Translations under genes and position numbers: made by a program | Shown here: in pieces, positions 24,714-38,100 of the stretch | Layout of the letters: each line of letters opens with the position of its first letter | How positions within the stretch are numbered: the stretch's first letter is position 1 | Notes under the pieces: model-generated | Told to the model about the DNA's origin: nothing | The model's database searches: none | What the model saw: the letters and a program-made list of their open reading frames with translations, nothing else | DNA from: Moringa oleifera | Lineage: Eukaryota; Streptophyta; Magnoliopsida; Brassicales; Moringaceae | DNA: 64,000 bases | Reading direction: 5' to 3' | Assembly: GCA_021397835.1 (NCBI GenBank) | Contig: JAJFZO010000168.1 | Span: 2,170,001 to 2,234,000, forward strand

Positions 24714-27700
24714 CTATATAGAAGACAAATCTTCATATATGTTCTTGATACCAGGTCTCTCAGAAACAGACCGAATGCACCGCAGAGCTATTCCAATGAC
24801 CTCCTTCATTCCCTTTTCAGCAGCTGGATTACCCATGTCCTGCATCATTGCCGAATCAAAGCATTCCAAGCCACGACCTTCTGCCACTCTTATCCTCACC
24901 CAATCTGTCAAGTCAACCCCTTCCTGTTCACCTGTAATCACATCTCCAGCACACCTGCCAGTTAGTAGTTCCAACAGTATTACTCCAAAGGCATAGACAT
25001 CTGACTTGAAGGATGGTAAAGGTTTCTTGGAAGCAGCTAGTTCTGGAGCCCGATAACCCAGGATCCCAGCATCAAGAATTTGTTCGAGGATGCCAGCATG
25101 GGTCATTAGGCGGTGGAGGCAGTAATCAGCAACACGTGCATTAAGATCAGGCCCATCTAACAGTACATTTGTTGCTTTAAGGTTACCATGCGGCACAGCC
25201 CGGTCAAAATGGAGGTAGTTCAGACCACGGGCAACATCAACAGCTATTTTAAGCCTCTGCCCCCATGATAACGGTGGACCTTTCCTTCCAGGTCGATCTG
25301 AGGATATGGACTCATTAGTATCCAAGTTCAAAGTCAGACAGATGAAACATTGCATATACATAGATTTCACCAAAATCATGTATTCCTCCATGAAATAGTA
25401 ATAATAGATAAAAAGGGAACGGACGTACTTGAACATCCTTAAAAAGATTGTTATAAACAAATAGCAAACAAATCAGTGGACTGCACTGTCATAAGTCTTG
25501 ATTTCCACTATGAACCATACTTCTCAGGCACCAACTAAACTGATACTAACATAATGTACTGATTCAAAAGATAACTTTAATCAATTATCATGCTTATCAT
25601 AAGAAATGATGGCAATAATTTGTAAAATCAATGACATCCAGAGACCCAAATAATGCATCCTAAATACTATGAGCTGAAAAAGAATCAAAATGGACAAGTA
25701 TTTTTTATCAGAGGCTATTTAGACAAGTATTATCATGAGTATTTGACAATTTAATCCCAATATAAAGTACCTTATTCAACAACTAGGCTCTATAAAGCAA
25801 ATATTAGAGCACAACAGCAACAATGATCAGTATAATTACTCAGTTGCAGTCACACAAATACTGACTGGCAGCAAGAGTGATTCATAGACTATCCTACTAC
25901 TAGTTCCAATTAGTTATTCAGGAACAAGTTCCACCAAAATCAATCGACATCAGTTTCAATAGTGTCAACCACTTGGTCCATACAGGAATTTTCAGTTTGC
26001 TTGTATTTAACAATAATTGTGCAGAAGTTTTGGGTGACAGCCAATTACCACTTGCATATCTTTGATGCATAATTTTTCTAAACATTGTTCGACAGCGTAA
26101 ATTTAGGTAGTTTAAATCATCAAGAAAACATCTACCAAAAGCAGGGCAGAAAAGAAGGGGATTGATCACGAAAGCTGTCCTTCTATCTTTAACTTCTCTA
26201 GAATGAATACCACTAGAGAATGACACACTATTACAAAAGTTCCTTGACTGTGTGAAGCTAGTGTAAAAGGCACCCAATAATGTCATAATAAGTTCTTGAT
26301 CACAAGACATTTGGTGATGCAATGCCAAAGGGGTCCATATTAAAGGAATGCAAAGCCAAGCATTTGAAGCAACTTGATTTGAATCCCAGTAAAATGTGCT
26401 TCAACTCAGTGCCAACATTCATAGGATGATCGCAATAAACTAGAACAAGAAGATAAAATTAAGGATGCCTTTCATAACGCACTCCCTTTGGCACATTCTT
26501 GAACTTAGTAAAAGCAGAAAACACATTGAGAAATTGTGATGACGACTTACCATAAAGAAAGCCAGCAAGACTTCCAGGTGAGATATAATCTGAAAGAATA
26601 AGCTTCTCATGCTGGGTGGGACCCCAGTAGTACCCTCTCAGAGTCACAACATTTGGATGCCTGATATTAGCAAATTTTTTCGCCTCCTTAGCGAACTCCT
26701 TTCTTTGTTTAGCAACCCCTTCTCTTAGCCACTTTACAGTCAAGAACAAGCCATTATCCAGCGTTGCTCTGTACGAAGTACCATGACTGCTTCTTCCCAA
26801 TACTTCTGCTGGAGCCCTTGACAGCTCCTCAGGTGTCAATGTGATCGTATCATCGAGAAAATGTAGCTCCCCAACCAATCGATCCGGTGACCTAACATCC
26901 AGCCTCGCCAGGTGTTCTGCAGTAAATGAATCCCCAGAGCCTGGTGACCAAGACATATGGCTGTTCTTGGATGGAGAGTAGCCAGTTACAGCCGCCAATT
27001 TTTCATCAGGACTGATAATTTCAGATGACGATCCTTTCCGTGAAGCTACAAGATCCTCAGCTGAAACAACCATACCACCTCCAGTATCTGATCCGCTGAT
27101 GCCAGAGGGGTTTGTTTGGGCTTGTCTGCGTATTTCTTTGGTTGTAACATGTTGTGTTGTAGTCCTTGATAATCGGATGTAATGTATGAAAATAGCAAGT
27201 AGAATAACAATGATCACAGCAACCGCACATGAAACTATCACTATTACTTTGAGAATAGTGCTTAGAGGTTTCTTCTTGGAACTTCCAGCAGGGAAATTGC
27301 CTGATCCAGGAGGTCCATTTGGAAAATGTAGCCCAGCATTTCCAGGATAGAAAGAAGAACTAGGGAACCTCCTCAGGCTTTCTGGGACAACCCCAGATAA
27401 ATCATTGTATGAAACATTAAAGTTTTCAAGGATGGTGGACAAGTTGTTAGGCAAAGGACCAGTAAAATGATTCTGGGACATATCTAAGGAGCTCAGTGAG
27501 ACCATGTCAGCCATGGAAGTAGGCAATGAACCAGAAAAATTATTTTCTGCAAGATTGAGCACTTGAAGTCCAGTTAATGACCCAAATTGATCAGGAAAAT
27601 ATCCATTGAGTCTGTTATGGGAGAGATCAAGGATTCGGAGATTGGCTTTGGTAGAAGAGGAAAAAGAAGGTGGGAGCTCGAGTGCACTAGTGAACAAGTT

Positions 27701-29304
27701 GTTTTCAAGGTGAAGTTCTTGCAAAGCAGGCATAGTGAGCAGGTCAGTTAGAAAAGGACCATCTAACTGGTTGGAGCTGAGATCAAGGACCCCAAGTTTT
27801 GGAAACTGCAAAATAACCTTGGGAAGAAAGCCATCAAGAGCATTATGGGAAAGGTTTAGATGATTTAGACGCAAAAACTGTGCGGTTACCTCAGGGAATG
27901 ACCCTGTTAATCGATTCTGGCTGAGATCAAGATATTCAATGTTTCCCCATTTCATAATTCTGGTAAGATTTCCTTCAAATTTGTTATTTGACAGATCAAG
28001 TACAGCACAGCTCCCAGTCAACAAAGGAAGTTCACCACTAAGCCCATTGGAGGAGAGATTGAGGATTCGCAAATTTGTAGACATGATCATGCTTATTGGC
28101 CCTGCAAGATGCAATCAAAAATGAGAAGGATAGAAAAGAACACTAAAGACTCACTAGGCCTATGGACTACACCTAAGTGAATAGAAGTTTAATATCCCAA
28201 GGATCAACTACCAAAAACCAAGCTAAAAGTAGCAATGAAAAACAGACCTGAAAGATTGTTGCGGCTCAAATCCAGTTCAGTTAAAAGCAAGGAATCTCCT
28301 TTCAATAGGTTGTTAGGAATGAAGCCTGAAAATTTGTTGTTACTGAGCTTGAGCACTTGAAGGTCATAAACAAAATTAAAACCAGGCAATTCTCCAGATA
28401 GCTGATTGTAGCTCAGATCCAAGACCTTCAAGTTTTCAAACAACTGCAACTCACCTCCACTTACCAATGACCCAGTAAGCTGATTATGGCTAAGATTTAA
28501 GTACCTAATACTCTCAGAGACACCCGGTAATAATTTCTCGGAACTAGAGCTCACTAGCATGTTTCCACTAAAATCAACATGACTGGCATTTGACATGAGG
28601 AAAAAAACCCCATCTAGATGACCATCAAGCATATTATCGTGCAAGTCAAGCAGCTGAAGGCCTGAAATCATCTCAAACCCCCTCGGGATTTTCTTGGTAA
28701 AGTCATTAGAAGACAAATTAAGGTACACAAGGTTATTTAACTTTGTCAATGATGTTGGCAATGACCCAGACAGGGAGTTACGGCTCATGTCCAAGGACTG
28801 GAGCGCAACCAGCCCTGAAAGTGACTCCGGAATTGAGCCTGAGAAGTTGTTTCCAGCTAACGAGAGGTTTTGCAAGCTACCTAGTTTGCCAATTCCGGGT
28901 GACAAAGATGACGCAAACAGATTATTAGATAAATCCAGAAACTCAAGGTTTTTGAAGTCACCTATATTATCAGGCATTATGCCCGATATGGAATTGTTCG
29001 CCATGGAAAGCTTAACAAGCATTGTGAGATTGGAAAACACACTCAAGTCCACATCTGCAGAAAGGCCCAAATTATCAAGGACAACTCCAGCTACATTTGC
29101 ACCATTACAAACAATGCCATTCCAGGAAGAAGGGCATCCATTGAAGTCAATTGACTCCTCATTCCAAGAGTCAAGAACATAGCCTGTAGGGTCATGCTTG
29201 ATGCCTTTCTTGAATTCAAGCAATGCCAGAATATCCTGAGAAGGAAGTTGCCCCATGGCATAAAGGAAGAAAAGGGAAAGCACCAAAAGAGTAAATAGTT
29301 TCAT
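24714..29304 (-). CDS. GHR1: LRR receptor pseudokinase GHR1 (guard cell hydrogen peroxide-resistant 1)
   Basis: In Arabidopsis GHR1 is a plasma-membrane LRR pseudokinase that scaffolds H2O2/ABA signals to the SLAC1 anion channel in stomatal closure. Exons 28248-29304, 26551-28101 and 24714-25297 sum to 3192 nt, 1063 aa. ATG 29304 begins a signal peptide (MKLFTLLVLSLFFLYAMG), followed by an LRRNT (DILALLEFKKGIKHDP, CPSSWNGIVC). About 20 LRRs follow, then a TM helix at about 634-659 (VIVIVSCAVAVIIVILLAIF) and a Ser-rich juxtamembrane segment (GGGMVVSAEDLVASRKGSSS, SWSPGSGDSF). The kinase fold has VKWL for the ATP lysine, but HGNLKATNVLL replaces HRDxKxxN (near 905) and ADYCL replaces DFG (near 927). 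The catalytic Asp and the metal-binding Asp are thus both lost, as in the family. The C-terminus is GIKNIYEDLSSI. Adjacent to 3-hydroxyisobutyrate dehydrogenase exactly as in Arabidopsis (AT4G20930/AT4G20940), which supports orthology. Confidence 0.95.
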
Positions 29305-30420
29305 GCTAACTCCGCTGGTTTCACCCAACTAATATGAAAGCACAATTCCAGGAACAGCGAGATGCTGTCCACCTTCTAAACCAGAAACTGCAACAAACCC
29401 AAATATACTTCAGATAAGATTAGGTGAGAACAAGAGAACCCAAATAACTCTTACTCCAGTGTCACGAGTACTAAGCTCCTTAGAGCAGTAGAAAGACACA
29501 ATACTGCCAAGCAAATGGAATGCCGAAGCTCATGAACCCACTAAGCTTGGATTCACGCATTCAATCCAGTAAAAGAGCGTAACAATGTGCTCATTGATTT
29601 AGCACATTACCTTATGATGGATCAAATCTTGTGAAAACAGCCCTCTTCAAGGGACCGATTCTGCTTCCAGTAAGAGTCAGTAGTGAAGAAACTGCTTAAC
29701 AATCTTCCACTGCACAAAATGAGCCAAGGCATAAATGACTGCAATGAAGTACAGGAAAAAGGCTCCCATTCAGAGATCTAAATGTAGAAATGCAGCATTT
29801 TCTTTCCAAGATCCGTCTATGCAAGAGTGAGCTCAGTAGAAACTTTTTCGAAGAAAGACCAAACTTTTAAGCAACAAAACCGCTTGCTTGGATGATAAAA
29901 CCAAACTAAACATGGGTTTGGATTTGGGTTTTGGCTTACCTTAAAGGCTTAAACCAACAATGAGCAGCGATTGAAGTACAGTAGTACACTGAGATTAAAG
30001 AATTCACGAAGAGAAGAGAATGGACCTTCATATTAACAACCAAAAATCAACAAATAAGAGGGACCCAGAAATTTTTTGGCCATTAAAAACCGGGGTACCT
30101 GTCAATTTATGGGTTCAAACAGGCCGAGTCCCCAACTTTCTATAATAATAATGACACCAAACACTACAAAAGAGAAATAGCCTTTGTCTCTTTATCTTCC
30201 CTGTAAAGAAGCATGTGAAAACCCTACGCAAAACCCTAACTTGCTTTGCATTGGGTGATTAAATTAAAAGAATGCATAGTTTCAGTTCAGTCTTTTGAGG
30301 GGTTTAGTGTCAGCAAATGACAAAAAGATAGCGGGAAAAAATGTCTTGAGATTTTTTTAGATAATTAGGGATTTACCCGCCAAAAGAAAAGAGATTCTTT
30401 CCCTCACCGTACATAGTGGA
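29305..30420 (-). promoter_or_regulatory. GHR1 leader, probable 5' UTR intron and promoter
   Basis: An acceptor-like ATTAG precedes the GHR1 ATG by about 25 nt. A strong donor (TTTAAG/GTAAGCC) is at 29940/29939. This suggests a 5' UTR intron of roughly 0.6 kb and a noncoding exon upstream of it. Short homopurine and TATA-like stretches lie further up to about 30.4 kb. The limits are inferred from splice motifs only. Confidence 0.45.
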
Positions 30421-33400
30421 CGTCAAAAGATTTATCAAATCTAGTTTAAGGTTTTGGTATGGCTTTCTCGAAGGTGAAAGAGAAAGGGCAAAAAAAAAAA
30501 AAGGAAAAAAGGAGAGAGTATGGAGTGACTAGTGAGTGCATGGGAAAAGAGTGATGTCAGTGCCACGTAGGAGTGGGGTCCAACACAGTGCCCCTTTGAC
30601 CAGGGCTTTTGTGCATTTCTTACAACGCTCAAAAACCACACTGAATCTGCAGTTAGGTGTTGGGAGCATAACTGATGGGCCGTGTATAATGGGACCCACT
30701 GCCCCATTTTTCTTTCATATTGCTAATTAAAATGGGACACATTAATAGGATTTCACTATCCAATTTTACGAGAGAAAAAATAAAAAATTAATATTTTGGA
30801 TTAAATATTTTAAATTTTAAAAATAATAAAATACATATCATAAATCTTAAAAAAATATATTTTAACATTAATTTTAATTTTGAAATATTATAAATTAAAA
30901 TTTGATTTATTAATTTTTGTAAAACAAAAACTTATCCATAAATTTAAAATTAAATATTCATTAAGAATTTTGTATTATGAATTTTAATTTAAAGTTTTGT
31001 ATGAATGTGAATATTTTAATCAAGATATCATCACATCAAATCTGAAAATTTTTTAAATATTAAAATTTTTTAAAATTTTATGGTTATTTAATTTTTAAGG
31101 AAATTATAATATATACTTTTAAATTATAAATTATTTAAAATCAAAAAATTAATTTAAAATAAAGTATAAAATTTATTTGAGTTATTTTTAGATATTTTAA
31201 TATCAAAATATATTTAATATTTTTATAATAATTTAAATTAAAATTTATTTTGATAATTTATTAATATATTATTTTATGAATATGCTAAATCAAAATTAAA
31301 GTAAGTTCAAAACTTTTGACAAGTGAAATACTTATAAGTTGATAGAATTAATGAGAGATACATGTTATTATAAGGTTAAATTAATTTTAACGGGTATTAA
31401 AGTGGATCAAAACCCATAATTTTATTTTTTATTTTTTAAATTATTTCTCACATAAATATTAATTTTTTAAATCATATTACATAATTTTTTTGAAATGTTC
31501 AATCATTTTATTTGCAAATGAGAGAGTTTAAGTTGAATTCATATATTGAACCGAGTGTTTTTTTATAATATACTCATAATATCACACATATATTTAAAAA
31601 ACGCATGCATCTTTTAAAATATTTTTATTATTTTAAATATATTACTTAGTATGTTATCACAATAAAACTTATATTATTATAATGAGTTATAATTTTATAA
31701 AAAAATTTATATTAAAGCAAATTAAGGACTTATAAATGTTATAAAAAATAAAATAAAAATTTATCCATCAAACTAATCTCTTAAATTGAATATTCCAAAT
31801 TCATACCAATAATTTACAAAGTGTATCCTTAAAGGCATGCAATTACTATACGTAGAGGACCACATGGACAGATAGTAATAACAAAAGCTAAAAATCATGT
31901 GATAAGATTTTGGGATTATTTGATAAAATACCCATCAATTTTATTTCTTGAAAAGGAGACGAAGACAATACAAATAAGTAGAAAAACAAAATGTTGGAAT
32001 AGTTCAAAAGGCAATCTTTTTCAAGATAAAACCATGTGGTGTGTAGTGTGCTACCCACTAGTGTGTGTGTTTTCTCTTTTTTTTTAGGGTTTTGTTTGTT
32101 GGGTGTTGATGGAGTGATTATTATTGTCTGAGAAATTTGATAGTCATGATTTTCAGACTGACCCAAAAGAGAAATTTAGGGCTTATCATGATTTACATCA
32201 TTATGTTGTTTTAGAAGTTTTCTTTTTTAAATGCCTAAATATTAAACATGAGGGATACACTCATAGAAGGATTTTAACCCACATTGGTGAATAAGATTGA
32301 ATAAACTGATTAATGTAATTAATCTGGGTTACTTTGACTTGATGTTTTTTATTATAATACGGATTTTTAATTAGTTTGGTTCATATGTTTTTATGTTAAA
32401 AAATTAACCAAGAAAATTAATTTTTAATTAAATAATAATACTTATTCTATATTTATTATTTAATTATAAAATTTATTTAGTTTTTTATATTTTTAGTTAA
32501 TGGTTACTTTTATTTTTATTATTAATTAGTGTTAAAAATTCAATTCAAAAACTAAATCGGTTAAAAAAATTTATTTGATTCAATCAATTTTTAGTAATAT
32601 TCGATTGATCTTATTTTTAAAATAAATTTAATTAATTTTGTTTTTAAAATTTTTAGATCAAATAAATTCAACCAATCAGATGTTTATTTGTAAACTGAAT
32701 CAATACAATTTTGGTAATATATATAAATTTGAAATATTTTAAAATAATTTTCTAAGCTCAATTTTTTTGTGCTCTTTAGATTTTGATAATTCTAAAGTTA
32801 AATTTGGATTTTTTTAACTATTTAACATATATTTACAAAATTTAATATATTATTGATTTATAAGCCATATAAAACAAATATATAGTGTAACGCATTAATG
32901 AATTGACTCAAGAATCACATCAAACAGCAATTATATATAAACAAAATAGAAAATTTTCAAATAAATCAAATAATGAAAGCGGCTAAATCATGCATTATTT
33001 TAGTGATTTTTTTATTTTTTTATTTTGAGGTTGTTTGTTTCTAAGTTTTGTAGACTGGTTTTCTTTAATTGCTTTTCAACTACAATTTTTTAATTTTTTA
33101 TACAATTAATAAGCTATTTGTGATAAGTTAAAAGAGAGAAAGAAAGGCAGTGTTGTTGTTTTCTTTCTTTTTTTTCCTCTGAATTATTTAATAATTGCTT
33201 TAACTTATGTTTACCATCTTTCATATTCAGTGCTAATCTTTGTTTTAAAGATGTCACTGCTTTTCTAATCTTTTTTAAACACTTTACCCAGCTTTCTTTC
33301 TCTTCACTTTTTTATTTTTTTTCTTTTTTGTTGCTCCTATTTTTTTTAATAAAAAGAGATTTTACCTTTATATGGTATCCATGTGCAACAAAGTCAGTGT

Positions 33401-34920
33401 TTTTCCTTTTTATCTTTTTCACAACCTTTTTTTAAAAAAATTGTCCTATTTTATATGTTACATATAGATATATATTACTAATTTTACATTTTCAAAGAGT
33501 TTTTCTTTTTGTCCCTTTTGTTACTTTAACACAAAGGTTTTGCTTTTCTTTTCCTATTGCAACCAATTGGAATATTGATGAAAACTAAAAAACTAAAAAT
33601 GATAACCATATAATGTGACAAATACATAATACTTGCAATGTGGTCAATGTGATTCATAAACAGAATAAGTTGTTTCTTAATAACTCATTATTATACAATA
33701 AACAGAATTAAGAGGCTATATTTTTTTGGTTTTACAGTATGTTTGATTTGTGCAAAAATACAATTTTTTTTACACTAATTCAAATGGATTTACTTTTTTA
33801 ACATTTGATTTATTTTTATTAAAAATTATAATTTTTTGATAAATTTTTATTTTTTGAAAAATCCAAAATAATTATTTCATGAAAATAAAAAATAATTATA
33901 TTTTTATTTCTAATATACCCTTAAAAAGTTATTAAATTACTACTATACATATATAACTTTATTTTTTTCCATCATTTTTTTAACAATCTACAAAGAAAAA
34001 AAAATAAAATGTTATAATATTATTGAAATATTAATTAATGTTAATATTATTTTTATAATATTAATATTTGGGAAAAAAATAAATATTAACATATTATTTA
34101 GCTAATATTATTTTATAATAAATAATTATAATAAAATTAATTAATTAATATTATTTTAATAAAAATTTTAACTATGAAATTATTAATTGAATTATAATTA
34201 ATTTAATAAAAAATATACTAATCTTTTAAGTTCTATTTTTTAATAAACCCAATACATAAAAATTAATTTTATTTCATTGTATTTCAATTAATCAAATATA
34301 ACAATTATTTTATGCTTTTTTATAATTTGTTCTTTTATTTCTTTCTTTTAAATTTAATTTTTTTCTTTACTGTTTCCAATAGAGATAGAAAGAGAAGTAC
34401 AATCGAATAGAACAGCATGCCGCAAGCCACAATAAATTCACTAGTTTATCTTTCAGTAAAAACTATTTATAATCACGCCTTTCATTTAGCTCAATTTAAA
34501 CTTGTTAAAATCAAATTCTACATTGACAAAAACAGAAAATTCAATTCATTTCACATTCATAGTTTAATTTATTATTTTTTCACTATCAAAATTTAATTTA
34601 TAACATAAAATATAAAATAAAGTTTTAAATAACATTCACTTTTACATTTTAAAAATCTGAGAAAGATGCATTTCATTCTCAGTGTGAATGTGAAATAAAT
34701 ATAACATGAAATTGAATTGAAGAAATTTAAATTCACAGTTCAAGCATTTAAGTGCATTTACTCTTAACCTTTGAAGTAGCATGAAAAGTCATGATGTTCT
34801 ATAAAGGGGCGGAGAAATGTCACGAGGGAGTCAGTAGTATAAAGGATAAGAATTAGATTCTCCGCTGATCTTTCTAAAATAAATTGAAATGCTAAATTAG
34901 ATACGATCGGAAAACTTTGC
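30421..34920. other. intergenic, very AT-rich
   Basis: Apart from a GC-richer 250-bp patch at 30470-30720 (GHR1 upstream region), this is long A/T-run DNA without any credible coding frame. The stretch at about 32270-32700 shows repeated TCAATCAATTTTTAG and AATTCAACCAATC words resembling a decayed MITE-like element, but no clear inverted ends could be fixed. The ORFs of 60-92 codons here are low-complexity and are not reported as genes. Confidence 0.6.
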
Positions 34921-35121
34921 ATATAAAAAGTATGCTATAATCAATTTCAAACATACTTCAGTGAACCCCAGTACATGTCCAGCCGCGCAACTCAACCTCT
35001 ACCAAGTGCAAAACACCTTACACATAAAATAATTCATATATTGCTAAATAATGAGAGCTTACAGATTTTCTGGTTGCGATAAATTTAACCTTCATTTTGG
35101 AACCAACTGGGAAAAGCTGTA

Positions 35122-38100
35122 TCACTTCTTCCCACCCCCAGAAACATTGAACTTAAAGAATATTATGTCTCCATCTTGGACCACATAAGTTTTCCCTTCC
35201 TGCCTATACTTTCCAGCAGCCTATGTAAAGAGTAAAAACACAAGCCATGTTATAGGAAGCTATGGGAAAGATCAAAATTCATAATTGAAACTATGGAAGT
35301 CAGTGAGGGGAATGAGAAAAATGATGCCAAAGAAAAAATTAGATGGAAGCATACCCCTCCCCTAATTTTGTGATTTACATGGACTATTACACGCTAAATT
35401 ATCAAATAAGGAATCACAATGTATTAAGAAATGAACTAAATAATAAAAATGCCATTTCATTTTATCTTTTCTTTTCCCTTTCTTTCTCTTCCTCTTTCTT
35501 AGTTCTTTCTTAGGCATCAAGATAAAAGAGAGTATCCCTAACTTTTCAACTATTTTCACTCTTTTCCTTCTTTCCCTCTTTAACTTGCAAATATAATGTT
35601 AGATCTACGCAGCTCAAAGCTGCTAAACCCTTTGCAATACTTACGTGATACCCCAACACTACATTCCAAAGTAATGCAAAGCTGCATTATTATGTACCGA
35701 GGAATACCCTATCATAATGATAGTTCACCATCAGAAGTGCATTTGTATGAAAGACAACCCTCAAATACATTAAGTTCAGTGCGGTTCTACCAATTCTATA
35801 CCTTATTTATAGTGCCCTGAAATGTACATAGGATAGCAGATGCAATAGTACAGTCAAGGATAAATCCTTGCCCACGTCTGGTAGTGGACAAACTGTTTGG
35901 ACAACTAGACAAAGATAGACTAAACGAAAAGGTATGGGGAACTAATAACAAGTCACAGCTTAATATTACCTTAACTGCAGCTTCAGTGCCAAGTTCCTTC
36001 AGATCTTCAAATTTCATGACCTGAATATCATCAGAGAATATGAGTCAGCAGTTAGCCCCAGAGTATATAACGAACTTATGAGAACATCAACTCTCAGCGA
36101 TAGAAGTTTTAGCTAGCTCTGGAGCTCTCTCTCTCACACACATTTTCTCTCTCTTTGTTCCATATATATGTTTGTATGTACATATGCATGCATGTACAAT
36201 AAGAAGATGCAACAAAGTAAAAAGGAAAAAATATTTCAGAAAACTAAAGCAAAACAATGCTAGTATGCAGCCTTTTTTTTCAAAATATTACTGTTAGTAT
36301 AAGAATAAGTTCTAAGATCATGGACTAGGGACAACCTCAGCACAAATGAATCCTCTCTCAAAATCAGAATGAATGGCCCCTGCAGCTTGGGGAGCCTTTG
36401 ACTGTCGTCTTATTTGCCAGCACTTCACCTGCAAGAAGGCAAATTATTTTTACTTAGAAAGGTCAGGAACATTTAGATATTCAACCAACTAAACAAATGA
36501 ACACATCAATCAAGATCAGAGACTTCAGTAACACAGCTTCATTTATAAGAAGAAATGGCACTGACTTGCACACAAAACAATAATGATAAATTAATTTCAT
36601 TATTTTTTCAAAAAATCAATGATCAAAAACTAGGAAAACATACTCAATAAGAATCTGTTCACTGATCCAATAAGGCAAGTAGTAAACCTGATGCTCACTG
36701 AGAAATTCCCGCTTCAGTATGCATAAAAATACCACTTTACCCATTATAAATATCGATTTTTTCAATAAGTCATCATAAAAGTATTTTTTAGGAGAACAAA
36801 AATCTTTTTGTCAGCAAGTCAACTTGATCTAGCCCATAAAAGGTTACCAACTTCACAACTCAATCACATAACAACCAAAAGAAATGCTAATCCATGCGTC
36901 TTTCTTGATGGTGCTATAGCTCACAACCATTATGCCACTGATGACAGGGCCAACCATGTCAAAAGAGGTAAGGAACGCCCTTTTGGGTGAGTGGTACTTC
37001 CCAACCATGTGCCTCTTCTTTTTCAAGCACTCATCAAATATGACGCAGAAATCAATCGCTTTGAACACTATGTAGCCAAGAAGGGAGAGGATAATTTTCT
37101 CAAGAGTCAAAAGAGTAGCACGCCCACCACAAACAAAAAGAAGATATTAGTAACCCGTGAGCATCTAATATGCATTACAAATAATTTTACCGGAAACATT
37201 TCTTTTGAAGCCCGAGCTAGGAGTTCAAGACAAATATACAATACATTTGAAATAAACGTGGTGATCAATGGGATCAGTACCAAGAGCAAATACTAGCACC
37301 GAGACCTATAAACAGATGTGAAGTTTCTCAATCTTGGGTCTGGAAATACCATATCTACAGGCAACTAAAAGTATGGCGACTGTACCAGGTTTCCATTAAA
37401 TGACATGTTACCTACATGTATTTTTCTTTCATAACAAAACCCCTCCAATCACTTGAATCACAAAGTTCAAATTGTTCAGCCAGACTAGATCTTCACATTA
37501 AAAATAACCAAACAAAGTTCATCTCAAAGCACCTTGAGAGATGAAAATCAATAGTTTGGAACTATCGGATTCATACATTCTCTACACAAATTTCATAACT
37601 TCATCGGCAATCTAAAGAAAACAAGAAAGCGTACAATCTTGTTAGTGCAGAAATGCTAAACTGGATAGGAAGACAGACATTATAGTTACAAATTGCAGGT
37701 GACAGAGTACTAAGGTTTCCACAGTTTCTAAGCCACCATATCCCTCAAGGAAGAACATAAATATTTCAAATTCAAACACCAAATTCAAAGTTGAGTAATA
37801 TTCGGCACTGCAACATATTCACAAAATATATAGCTAACTTCAAAACATCAAAGAGGGGAAAGCACAGCAAGTAATTAATTGAATTAACCTTTGCAAACAA
37901 AATGAACACTTTTTCTCCCTAACTACTTGCACAACAAAACATTCAATGGAGACAACGAAGTTGCCATCCCTTTATCATCAACAAATCAAAGAGCTAGGAC
38001 CTAAAAATTCAGATGAGATTTTCATGTATTGCATGCATGTGGAGCACAGTGGCTGTACCGTGGACTCAACATCATGTTGTTGGACTCAGTGTAATTCAGT

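Noticed and set aside
26000..26328. ORF of 136 codons (minus) in GHR1 intron 2
   Set aside because: It lies wholly within the intron between exons at 25297 and 26551, whose removal gives the correct GHR1 frame. No domain is recognised.
28694..29182. Plus-strand ORF of 162 codons
   Set aside because: It is an antisense shadow of GHR1 exon 1; its composition follows the LRR repeat on the other strand.
31888..32166. ORF of 92 codons (minus) in the GHR1-OLA1 intergenic region
   Set aside because: It is low-complexity in part, overlaps another ORF on the opposite strand, and has no homology or gene-like flanks.
36808..37296. Adjacent plus-strand ORFs of 60 and 101 codons in OLA1 intron 9
   Set aside because: There are no recognisable motifs, splice context or start context. 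They overlap minus-strand ORFs of similar length and look like chance.
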